From assembly GCF_026343125.1 (NCBI RefSeq), contig NZ_JAPEMB010000001.1, positions 3,663,501 through 3,727,500 of the forward strand: a stretch of DNA of 64,000 nucleotides. Reading direction: 5' to 3'. Of this stretch, positions 53,395 through 60,956 are shown piece after piece (position 1 is the first letter of the stretch; each line of letters begins with the position of its first letter). The notes beneath the pieces were generated by a model, which was given only the letters and a program-made list of their open reading frames with translations, did no database searches and was not told where the DNA came from. The position numbers were made by a program, and so were the translations under genes. The DNA is from Streptomyces sp. NBC_00094. GTDB taxonomy: Bacteria; Actinomycetota; Actinomycetes; Streptomycetales; Streptomycetaceae.

Positions 53395-54324
53395 ATGACC
53401 CATGCCACCCCGATCCGGCGAGACGGCGAGCACCCGTCCCCACTGAATGCCGCTCTGAGCGCTGCGGAGCGCGGCTGGTACGTGTTCCCGCTCCGCCCCG
53501 GAACGAAGCGGCCCGCGCTCCACGGTGAGGAGCAGTGCCCGCAGATCCGGGACTGCGCCGGCGGGCACCGCAAGTGGGAGGACCGCGCCACTACCGACCC
53601 GGACCGGATCCGGCGAGCGTGGGCGGACCGCCCGTTCAACGTCGGCATCGCCACCGGCCCCTCCCGGCTCCTCGTGGTCGACCTCGACATGCCCAAGCCC
53701 AACAGCAGTCAGGACACGCCTTGCGGCGTGACGACCTTTACGGCGCTCTGCGAGCGCGCCGGGCAGCCCGTCCCCGCCACCTATCGGACGCGGACCGCGA
53801 GCGGTGGGCTGCACCTGTACTTCACTGCCCCGCCCGGCGTCCGTATGCCGAACTCGGCGGGAAAGCTCGGGGCATTGATCGATACGCGAGCGTGGGGCGG
53901 GTACGTCGTCGCACCCGGCAGCATCACCCCCGCCGGTCCGTATTCGGTCCTCGACGACCGTACCCCGGTGCCCCTCCCGGGATGGGTGCACAGCCTGCTC
54001 ACCCCGCCCCGCTCGGCGTCGCCGTCGCGTGCGGCTCTGGCCGGTCGAGCGGGTCGTGCCCAGCGGTACGCGCTGCGCGGTCTGGAGGCCGAGACGACCA
54101 GCGTCGCCCGGGCGGTGCAGGGAGAGCGCAACTCCACGCTGCTGTCGGCGGCGCGAGCCCTGGGGCGGTTCATCGCGTGGGGCGATCTCCCCAGGGTCGT
54201 GGTCGAGGAGGCTCTTCAGCAGGCGGGGGAGTCGGCCGGCCTGGCGCCGAAGGGCTGTGCGGCAACGATCCGCAGCGGTCTGAACTGGTCCATCGCCCAC
54301 AACCCGCAGCGGCGGGCGGCATGA
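53395..54324 (+). CDS. Bifunctional primase/polymerase (prim-pol)
   Basis: 309 residues with the archaeo-eukaryotic primase core: catalytic Asp pair in LLVVDLDMP (D96, D98) and the conserved His in ASGGLHLYF (H140). Two cysteines near the N-terminus (CPQIRDC) are typical of the family. The ATG 53395 is behind GGAGG. With the next two coupled genes it forms the AICE replication module. Confidence 0.9.
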   Translation: MTHATPIRRDGEHPSPLNAALSAAERGWYVFPLRPGTKRPALHGEEQCPQIRDCAGGHRKWEDRATTDPDRIRRAWADRPFNVGIATGPSRLLVVDLDMPKPNSSQDTPCGVTTFTALCERAGQPVPATYRTRTASGGLHLYFTAPPGVRMPNSAGKLGALIDTRAWGGYVVAPGSITPAGPYSVLDDRTPVPLPGWVHSLLTPPRSASPSRAALAGRAGRAQRYALRGLEAETTSVARAVQGERNSTLLSAARALGRFIAWGDLPRVVVEEALQQAGESAGLAPKGCAATIRSGLNWSIAHNPQRRAA

Positions 54325-54668
54325 CCCACCCGATCCCTCCCCTCTTGAAGAGCCTCACCTGGACCCCGGCCCAGCCCGGCTCCGCCGAGCAGCCGATCAC
54401 ACGGCCGGCCGTGGGCGCCTCAAAGGTCGTCGCCGAAGGCGTCCCTTCTGCTGTTCGCCCTGACCCGCACCCGGCCACCGGTCCCCGGGTCGTCGGGATG
54501 CTCCACATCACCCTGCCCGACCGCAGCACCATCCCCACCGCCACGTCCCGCTGCGAATGCGGACGCGACATGTTCGCCGTCGGACACCACCAGGTACTCG
54601 CCCTCGTCGCCGACCACACCGCACACCGGGCCCTCTGCCCGCTCCTGACCGAAGGGGAAGCCGCATGA
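54321..54668 (+). CDS. Small protein between prim-pol and helicase
   Basis: 115 residues, coupled by ATGA overlaps on both sides. The C-terminal SRCECGRDMFAVGHHQVLALVADHTAHRALC shows a Cys/His pattern able to bind zinc. Probably an accessory replication factor; family not recognised. Confidence 0.65.
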   Translation: MTHPIPPLLKSLTWTPAQPGSAEQPITRPAVGASKVVAEGVPSAVRPDPHPATGPRVVGMLHITLPDRSTIPTATSRCECGRDMFAVGHHQVLALVADHTAHRALCPLLTEGEAA

Positions 54669-55858
54669 CCCAGCAGCCCATCGACGGCGCCGCCCTGCTC
54701 GCCGAAGTCGAGGCCTTCCACCGCAGGTTCAACGTCTTCCCCCGGGAAGCGGCCTACGTCGCCGTCGCCCTGTGGGACGCCCACGCGCACGTCCTCGACG
54801 CCTTCGACTCCACCCCCCGCCTCGCGTTCCTCTCCCCGGAGCCCGGCTCCGGCAAGTCCCGCGCCCTGGAGGTGGTGGAAACCCTGGTGCCACGGCCGAT
54901 GCTCGCGGTGAACGCGCGGGCCGCCGCCCTGTTCCGGTCCGTCTCCGACCCGGCCGGGCGGCCCACGATCCTCTTCGACGAGATCGACACCGTCTTCGGA
55001 CCGAAGGCCGGAGACAACGAGGAACTCCGCGGCTTCCTCAACGCCGGCCACCGCCGCTCCGGCGTCACCTACCGATGTGTTGGAGACGGCGGGAACCAGA
55101 CGGTGGTGGAGTTCCCCTCCTACACCGCTGTCGCCGTCGCCGGACTCGGCGGACTGCCCGACACCATCACCACCCGCTCCGTCATCATCCGCATGCGCCG
55201 CCGCGCCTGGAACGAGAAGGTCGAGCCCTTCCGCGCCCGCCAGCACGAAGCCGAGGGCAACAAGCTCCGCGACCGCCTCGCCGAATGGGCCGACCAGATC
55301 CGCGAGGACGTCGCCGGACGCTGGCCTGACATGCCCGAAGGGGTCACCGACCGCCCCGCCGACGTGTGGGAGCCCCTTCTCTCCGTCGCGGACGCGGCCG
55401 GAGGCGACTGGCCCGAGCGCGCCCGCGCCGCGTGCGTGGAGCTGGTCAACGCGGCCCGCGCCGACGACAAGGGATCGATCGGTATCCGCCTGCTCACCGA
55501 CCTGCGTGACCACGTCATGGTCGGCATCGACCGCCTGCCCACCGTCGCCGTCCTCGACCGGCTCTGCTCGCTCGACGAAGCGCCATGGGCCGACATGAGC
55601 GGCCGGCCGCTCGACTCCCGGGGCCTCGCGAAGATGCTGGGCGAGTACATGACCAGCGACAACACCCCGGTCAAGGCCCGCAACATCAAGAGCGCCGGGT
55701 CCGTCCTCAAGGGCTACTACGCGGCAGACCTCCACGACGCCTGGGACCGCTACTGCCCCCCACCCCTCCTGAGGGCCGCTACTTCCGCTACCTCCGCTAC
55801 CCCGCAGGTCAGCGGCCCGGAAACGGTAGCGGAAGGGCTCTTCCCGTCCGCTACCTAA
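54665..55858 (+). CDS. DUF3631 ATPase (replicative helicase-like)
   Basis: 397 residues. Walker A is SPEPGSGKS (57-65), Walker B TILFDEID (101-108), and an arginine-finger candidate lies in TTRSVIIRMRRR. The DUF3631 C-terminal region follows (LLTDLRDHV...DSRGLAKMLGEY). Prim-pol plus DUF3631 is a recognised AICE replication initiator pair. The last 35 codons overlap the iteron array, so coding and origin functions share sequence. Confidence 0.88.
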   Translation: MTQQPIDGAALLAEVEAFHRRFNVFPREAAYVAVALWDAHAHVLDAFDSTPRLAFLSPEPGSGKSRALEVVETLVPRPMLAVNARAAALFRSVSDPAGRPTILFDEIDTVFGPKAGDNEELRGFLNAGHRRSGVTYRCVGDGGNQTVVEFPSYTAVAVAGLGGLPDTITTRSVIIRMRRRAWNEKVEPFRARQHEAEGNKLRDRLAEWADQIREDVAGRWPDMPEGVTDRPADVWEPLLSVADAAGGDWPERARAACVELVNAARADDKGSIGIRLLTDLRDHVMVGIDRLPTVAVLDRLCSLDEAPWADMSGRPLDSRGLAKMLGEYMTSDNTPVKARNIKSAGSVLKGYYAADLHDAWDRYCPPPLLRAATSATSATPQVSGPETVAEGLFPSAT

Positions 55859-55990
55859 GCGCTACCCCGCTACCGGCCCCACACCCCGAAAGCCGGGGCC
55901 GGTAGCGGATCCATCCGCTACCGCCACCCCATCCGCTACCTCCGATCATGCCCCTGACCAGGGCGGTAGCGGAGGTAGCGGAAGTAGCGG
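55747..55990. other. Iteron array, candidate AICE replication origin
   Basis: CCGCTAC occurs 8 times on the plus strand (55747, 55776, 55785, 55794, 55848, 55867, 55915, 55933) and 5 times inverted as GTAGCGG (55826, 55902, 55966, 55975, 55984). A 9-bp-period direct triplet at the left end is mirrored by a 9-bp-period inverted triplet at the right end. The array follows the replication genes. Confidence 0.82.
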
Positions 55991-56044
55991 ACCTGACAGG
56001 AAGGGGCCGAGGAGGCCCCGGCATCCGCACAGGAGGCATACGCA

Positions 56045-56248
56045 GTGACCACCGCCATGCAGCCGACCGTCAACCGGGCCATGTTCACCGCCGAAGACGC
56101 CGCGGCGTACCTCTCCCTCGGACGCTCGACCGTCTATGAGCTGATGGCCGCCGGGGACCTTCCCTACGTGAAGGTGGGCCGCTCCCGCCGAATCCGACTG
56201 ACCGAACTGGACGCGTTTGTCGCCCAGTTGAAGCCACACGCCAACTGA
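56045..56248 (+). CDS. xis: Excisionase (HTH_17)
   Basis: 67 residues of MerR-like excisionase type: FTAEDAAAYLSLGRSTVYELMAAGDLPYVKVGRSRRIRLTELDAFV. The GTG 56045 is behind AGGAGG. It bends DNA at the att arms and directs the integrase to excise. It lies just upstream of the integrase gene. Confidence 0.93.
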   Translation: MTTAMQPTVNRAMFTAEDAAAYLSLGRSTVYELMAAGDLPYVKVGRSRRIRLTELDAFVAQLKPHAN

Positions 56249-56261
56249 CCCTGAACACATC

Positions 56262-56292
56262 GAGGCGGTCCTGGATCCATCGGGGCCGCCTC
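56262..56292 (+). terminator. Hairpin between excisionase and integrase genes
   Basis: GAGGCGGTCC pairs with the GGGCCGCCTC arm (one wobble), loop about 11 bases. It may limit read-through from xis into int. Confidence 0.5.
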
Positions 56293-56309
56293 ACCCGCGA
56301 GAGGAAGCA

Positions 56310-57713
56310 ATGACCCCCCGCAAGCTCAACATGGAGTCGTCCGTCTACTTCGGGAGCGACGGCTGGTGGCACGGCCGCGTCACCATGGGCGTCAAGTCCG
56401 ATGGCAGTCCCGATCGTCGCCACCGTCGGGCCAAGACAGAGCCCGAGATCAAGCGCAAGGTCAAGGAGCTGGAGAAGCTCCGCGACGAGCAGCGCGCGCC
56501 GAAGGCCGGTCGGGTCCCGACCGTCCAGCAGTGGATGGAGACCTACCTGACCACGATCGCGAGCCTGACGCTCAAGCCGCGGTCGCTCGACGACTACTGG
56601 TCCAAGACCCGCAACGACATCGTCCCCGGCGTGGGGCAACACCGGCTGAACAAGCTGGAGCCGGAGCACCTGGAGACCATGTACGCGGCCATGCTGCGGG
56701 AGGGGCACGCCCCCTCCCACGTGCTCAAGGTCCACCGGATCCTGTCGCGCGCCCTGAAGATCGCCCACCGCCGCCGGATGATCGTGGAGAACGTCGCGAC
56801 GCTGGTCGACCCGCCCACCGTGGACGAGACCGAGGCGAACCCCTTCTCGAAGGAGCAGGCGCACGCGTTCCTGGAAGCCGCCGCGAAGCGACCCACGTTC
56901 ATGCGTTGGGTGGTCGGGGTCGGGTTGGGCTTCCGGCAGGGCGAGACGCTCGGTCTGCGCTGGCGGTACGTCGACCTGGAGGCGGAGCTCTTCCACCCGC
57001 GTTGGCAGCTCCAGCGGCTGACCTGGAAGCACGGCTGCACCGATCCGCACGCGTGCGGGGAGCGGCTGCACCGCTTCGAGCCGTGCCCGCCGAGCTGCGC
57101 CACCCACAAGGGGTACACGCGCGGGTGCCCGAAGCCCTGCGCGAAGACGTGCTCGAAGCACGCCAGCACCTGCCCTGAGCGTCAGGGCGGCGGCCTCGCC
57201 TTCACCCGCCCGAAGACGAAGAAGAGCCGGAACCCCGTCCCGATCCCCCAGCCGTTCCTGCCCTACCTCCTTGAACACAGGGCCCAGCAGGAGGCGGAGC
57301 GGTCCGCTGCTGAGGACCTCTGGGAGGAACACGACGCCGTGTTCACCCGCCCGGACGGTCGGCCGCTGGACCCGCGTCAGGACTGGGAGGAGTTCAAGGA
57401 GCTGCTCGAAGAGGCGGGGATCAGCGATCGGCGCCTGTACGACGGGAGTCGCCACACGGCCGGCACGATCCTGAACGAGCTGGGCGTGGACATGGTGACC
57501 ATCATGGAGATCCTCCGACACACCCAGGTGAGTCAGACCAAGCGCTACGTGAAGGGTCGCTCCGAGCTGTCCCGCGAGGCCATGCGCCGGATGGGCGACA
57601 CGTTCCTGCCCCAGCTCCAGCGGGCCGCTCCGCCCGCACCTGCCACTGAGACCACAACTGAGACCACGAACAGTCGGACGGCCCGCGCTCGGCTCCGTCG
57701 CCGTATCCGGTAA
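56310..57713 (+). CDS. int: Tyrosine site-specific integrase
   Basis: 467 residues. An arm-binding/SAM-like N-terminal region (to about 175) is followed by the catalytic domain: R209 in GFRQGE, R381-H382 in SRHTAGT, H404 in LRHTQ and nucleophile Y413 in TKRYVK. Between the first Arg and the rest is an insertion (about 241-290) with eight Cys and several His, a likely zinc module seen in related streptomycete integrases. The stop codon ends on the first base of attR. ATG follows AGAGGAA. It recombines at the 3' half of tRNA-Thr. Confidence 0.95.
   Translation: MTPRKLNMESSVYFGSDGWWHGRVTMGVKSDGSPDRRHRRAKTEPEIKRKVKELEKLRDEQRAPKAGRVPTVQQWMETYLTTIASLTLKPRSLDDYWSKTRNDIVPGVGQHRLNKLEPEHLETMYAAMLREGHAPSHVLKVHRILSRALKIAHRRRMIVENVATLVDPPTVDETEANPFSKEQAHAFLEAAAKRPTFMRWVVGVGLGFRQGETLGLRWRYVDLEAELFHPRWQLQRLTWKHGCTDPHACGERLHRFEPCPPSCATHKGYTRGCPKPCAKTCSKHASTCPERQGGGLAFTRPKTKKSRNPVPIPQPFLPYLLEHRAQQEAERSAAEDLWEEHDAVFTRPDGRPLDPRQDWEEFKELLEEAGISDRRLYDGSRHTAGTILNELGVDMVTIMEILRHTQVSQTKRYVKGRSELSREAMRRMGDTFLPQLQRAAPPAPATETTTETTNSRTARARLRRRIR
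57646..57667. repeat. Putative right arm-type integrase site
   Basis: Two ACTGAGACCA units 12 bp apart inside the 3' end of int (coding TETTTET), 46 bp from the att repeat; they match 42836-42857 with one mismatch and in the same orientation. Confidence 0.65.
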
Positions 57714-57801
57714 TGAAAAAACCCCAGGTCACGGCGAGTGAGTCCTGGGGTAATTCCGAGCCGCCTTCGGGATTCGAACCCGAGACCTACGCATTACGAG
57801 T
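57713..57801. repeat. attR: 89-bp direct repeat, right end
   Basis: Second copy of the att core. It ends in the anticodon loop of the intact tRNA-Thr and includes the tRNA's terminator. Confidence 0.95.
57716..57750 (-). terminator. Intrinsic terminator of tRNA-Thr (within attR)
   Basis: On the minus strand CCCCAGG...CCTGGGG is followed by U6, one of few classical poly-U terminators in this window. It is duplicated at 42635-42669. Confidence 0.85.
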
Positions 57802-57832
57802 GCGTTGCTCTGGCCAGCTGAGCTAAGGCGGC
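57759..57832 (-). tRNA. tRNA-Thr (anticodon CGT)
   Basis: A 74-nt cloverleaf: acceptor stem GCCGCCT/AGGCGGC with discriminator T, D arm TAGCTCAGCTGGCCAGAGCA, anticodon loop CTCGTAA in stem ACGCA/TGCGT, and T arm TCGGGTTCGAATCCCGA. CCA is not encoded. It serves as the AICE attachment gene and is restored by the att core. Confidence 0.96.
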
Positions 57833-57917
57833 TTGCCGTGCAGACCCATGTTGGGTGCAGCAGCGCCGCCAAGTCTACACAGTTTCCGGGGGTGCTCCGA
57901 CCACCCCCGGATCACGC

Positions 57918-59486
57918 CTATGAGCAGCGCTTTCCCTCCTGTGGAGGCGTGCCTTCCAGGAGGTAGGTGTTGATCGCCGTGTCGATGCAGTCGCTGCCCC
58001 GCCCGTACGCGGTGTGGCCGTCGCCCTCATAGGTCAGGAGCGTGCCGGAGGAGAGCTGGGCCGCCAGGGACTGCGCCCACTTGTAGGGGGTGGCCGGGTC
58101 GCGGGTGGTGCCGACGACGAGGATCGGGGGTGCTCCGTCCGCGGTGATGCGGTGGGAGTGGCCGGTGGGCGGGGTGGGCCAGTAGGTGCAGTTGAGGGCC
58201 GCCCAGGCGAGGCCCTCACCGAAGACCGGGGAGGCCTTCTCGAAGGACGGGACCGCCTTCTCGGCGTCGGCGGGGCCGGAGTAGGCGGCCGGCAGGTCGA
58301 GGCAGTTCACGGCGGCGTTCGCGTACATCAGGTTGGCGTACGTGCCGTCCGCCTCCCGCTCGTAGTAGGCGTCGGCCAGGGCGAGCAGGCCCGAGCCCTC
58401 GCCACCGATCGCCCGGGTGAGGGCCTCCCGCAGCTGGGGCCAGGCGCCCTCGTCGTACATCGCCGCGATCACGCCCGTGGTGGCGAGGGACTCGCCGAGC
58501 TCGCGGCTCTCGCCCGTGGGCAGGGGCTCGGCGTCCACGGCACGGAAGAACGACCGCAGCGCCTCGCCGGCCGCCGCGACCGACTCGGTGCCCAGCGGGC
58601 AGTCCGGCCGGCGGATGCAGTCGGCGGCGAAGGCACCAAACGAGGTCTCGAAACCGGCGGTCTGGTCGCGGTTGAGGTCGAGCGCCGAGAGCGAGGGGTC
58701 CATCGCCCCGTCGAGGACCAGGCGGCCGACCCTGCCGGGGAACAGCTCGGCGTAGGTGGCGCCGAGGAAGGTGCCGTACGAGGCCCCCACGTACGTGAGC
58801 TTCTCGTCGCCGAGGACCGCCCGCAGGACGTCCATGTCCCGGGCCGTCTCGACCGTGGAGACATGCGGAAGGATCTTCCCCGACCGCTTCTCGCAGGCCG
58901 CCGCGAACTCCTTGAAGGCCGCGCTCAGCGCGCGGGTCTCCGCCGTGTCGTCGGGGGTCTGGTCCACCTGCGTGTACGCGTCCATCCGCGGGCCCGTCAG
59001 GCACTCGACCGGCTCGCTGCGGGCCACTCCGCGCGGGTCGACGGCCACCATGTCGTAGCGGGCGCGGACGGGTGCGGGGTAGCCGATGCCCGCGTACCCC
59101 TGGAGGTAGCCGACGGCCGAGCCGCCGGGCCCGCCCGGGTTGACCAGGAGCGAACCGATCCGCTTCCCCGGGCCCGTGGCCCGGACCCGCGAGACCGCGA
59201 GCTTGATGTCCCCGCCGTCCGGCTTCGCGTAGTCGAGCGGCGCCAGCAGGGTCGCGCACTGGAACCCCTCCACACCGCACGCGCGCCAGGACGGCTTCTG
59301 CGTGTAGTACCTCTTCAGCGCCCCGGTCTCGGCCCCGGGCGGGACGGAGGCGCGGGCGCCGGCCACGGAGGCCGACGCGGTCGTACGGGACGCGGCGGCG
59401 TCGCTTCCGCCCGTGCAGCCGGACAGGATCAGTCCGGCGGCCGCGAGAGCCGTGGCGGACGTACGGAGCAAACGCCTGGAGTCCAT
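57918..59486 (-). CDS. Secreted alpha/beta-hydrolase lipoprotein (tripeptidyl aminopeptidase family)
   Basis: 522 residues. The signal peptide ends in lipobox LSGC (C24). The nucleophile elbow is GASYGT (S236), and the TAP-like C-terminal domain contains the His in GDGHTAYG near residue 497. The family removes N-terminal tripeptides from exported proteins in Streptomyces. Several Cys suggest disulphides. First chromosomal gene beyond the tRNA. Confidence 0.9.
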   Translation of the reverse strand: MDSRRLLRTSATALAAAGLILSGCTGGSDAAASRTTASASVAGARASVPPGAETGALKRYYTQKPSWRACGVEGFQCATLLAPLDYAKPDGGDIKLAVSRVRATGPGKRIGSLLVNPGGPGGSAVGYLQGYAGIGYPAPVRARYDMVAVDPRGVARSEPVECLTGPRMDAYTQVDQTPDDTAETRALSAAFKEFAAACEKRSGKILPHVSTVETARDMDVLRAVLGDEKLTYVGASYGTFLGATYAELFPGRVGRLVLDGAMDPSLSALDLNRDQTAGFETSFGAFAADCIRRPDCPLGTESVAAAGEALRSFFRAVDAEPLPTGESRELGESLATTGVIAAMYDEGAWPQLREALTRAIGGEGSGLLALADAYYEREADGTYANLMYANAAVNCLDLPAAYSGPADAEKAVPSFEKASPVFGEGLAWAALNCTYWPTPPTGHSHRITADGAPPILVVGTTRDPATPYKWAQSLAAQLSSGTLLTYEGDGHTAYGRGSDCIDTAINTYLLEGTPPQEGKRCS

Positions 59487-59536
59487 TCCCGGAGCGTATC
59501 CGGACGAGTACGGAGCGTGTCCAATCGTGTGCGGGG

Positions 59537-60739
59537 CTACTCGCGCAGCGCCATCGTCATCGCCTCCACCGCCAGCAGCGGTGCCACGTTCCGGTCGAGG
59601 GCCTCGCGGCAGGCCAGGACGGCCTCGATGCGGCGCAGGGTCCGCTCCGGCGTCGTGTCGCCGGCGACCCGCTCCAGCGCGTCCCGCACGTCCACGTTGG
59701 CGATCTCCGAACGCGAGCGGAGCTGGAGCGCAAGGACGTCGCGGTAGAAGCCGGTCAGGTCGGTGAGCGCCAGGTCCAGGCTGTCGCGCTGGGTACGCGT
59801 CCTGCGCCGCTTCTGCCGCTCCTCCAGCTCCTTCATCGCACCGGCCGTGCCGCGTGGCATCCGCCCGCCCTGCCCCCCGCCGAGCGCCGCCTTCATGTCC
59901 TCGGTCTCCTTGACGTCGACCTCCTCCGCGACCTGCTTCGCGTCCTCGGCCGCCGCGTCGACCAGCTCCTGGGCCGCCTTGAGGCAGCCTCCGACGTCCC
60001 CCACCCGCAGCGGCAGCTTGAGGACGACGGACCGGCGCGCGCGGGCCCGCTCGTCCGTGGCGAGCCGCCGTGCCCGGTCGATGTGCCCCTGGGTCGCACG
60101 GGCGGCCGCGTGCGCCGCCGCCGGCTCGATGCCGTCACGCCGCACGAGCACGTCGGCCACCGCCTCCACGGGCGGCGTGCGCAGGGTCAGGTGGCGGCAG
60201 CGGGAGCGGATCGTCGGCAGCACGTCCTCCAGGGAGGGCGCGCAGAGCATCCAGACCGTCCGGGGCGCCGGCTCCTCGATGGCCTTCAGCAGGACGTTCC
60301 CCGCGCCCTCGGTGAGGCGGTCGGCGTCCTCCAGGACGATGACCTGCCAGCGGCCGCCCGCCGGCGACAGCTGGGCGCGCCGGACGAGCTCGCGGGTGTC
60401 CTTCACGCCGATGGACAGCAGGTCCGTACGGACGATCTCCACGTCCGCGTGGGTGCCGACGAGGCTCGTGTGGCAGCCGTCGCAGAACCCGCAGCCCGGG
60501 ATCCCGCCCGTCGCCCGGTCGGGGCTCACGCACTGCAGCGCGGCGGCGAACGCCCGCGCCGCCGTCGCCCGCCCGGACCCCGGCGGGCCGGTGAACAGCC
60601 AGGCGTGGGTCATCTTCGACGCCTCGGGGGCAGGTGCTCCGGCGGCATGGGCGGTCACGAGCGCGTCGGCGTCGCGCGCGGCGGCAGCGAGCTGCTCCTC
60701 GACCCGCGCCTGTCCGACCAGGTCGTCCCATACGGCCAT
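59537..60739 (-). CDS. holB: DNA polymerase III subunit delta prime
   Basis: 400 residues, a clamp-loader subunit. The P-loop is GPPGSGRAT (51-59), with Arg for Lys as is normal in delta prime. Zinc-module cysteines are C71, C84, C87 and C90 (PGCGFCDGC). There is the AAA+ sensor region (LEDADRLTEGAGNVLLKAIEEP) and an actinobacterial Gln/Lys-rich insertion near 300-330. Confidence 0.95.
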   Translation of the reverse strand: MAVWDDLVGQARVEEQLAAAARDADALVTAHAAGAPAPEASKMTHAWLFTGPPGSGRATAARAFAAALQCVSPDRATGGIPGCGFCDGCHTSLVGTHADVEIVRTDLLSIGVKDTRELVRRAQLSPAGGRWQVIVLEDADRLTEGAGNVLLKAIEEPAPRTVWMLCAPSLEDVLPTIRSRCRHLTLRTPPVEAVADVLVRRDGIEPAAAHAAARATQGHIDRARRLATDERARARRSVVLKLPLRVGDVGGCLKAAQELVDAAAEDAKQVAEEVDVKETEDMKAALGGGQGGRMPRGTAGAMKELEERQKRRRTRTQRDSLDLALTDLTGFYRDVLALQLRSRSEIANVDVRDALERVAGDTTPERTLRRIEAVLACREALDRNVAPLLAVEAMTMALRE

Positions 60740-60956
60740 GTCTGCCCCTCCTCAGGTACGTCCTCCATTGTGGGGCAGCGCTCTGACAACCTCCGCCGAC
60801 CGGGCCCGGGGGGTGTCTTGTCGGTCAGGCCGGATCAGGGAGCGGGGTCTGGTCGGCAAGACCCCCCGGGGCCACGCCACGGGAACGTGGCCCGCCCCGA
60901 ACCGGTGGTGCGACCCGCTCCGCCGCCCTCCTCCGGGCGCCGCCTACGCTGGCGGG

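Larger units (their letters stand above)
42632..57801. mobile_element. Actinomycete integrative and conjugative element (AICE) in tRNA-Thr
   Basis: A 15.1-kb element between 89-bp perfect direct repeats. It contains an integrase next to the right repeat, an excisionase, prim-pol and DUF3631 replication genes, an iteron array, an FtsK/TraB translocase with an operon of small transfer genes, a KorSA-like GntR regulator and low-GC cargo: the full pSAM2-type module set. Transfer in such elements is as double-stranded DNA by a single TraB ATPase. Everything needed for excision, replication and transfer looks intact. Confidence 0.93.

Noticed and set aside
55747..55990. CRISPR-like interpretation of the CCGCTAC repeats
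   Set aside because: Units are 7 bp, occur in both orientations and have irregular spacing, fitting iterons rather than CRISPR.
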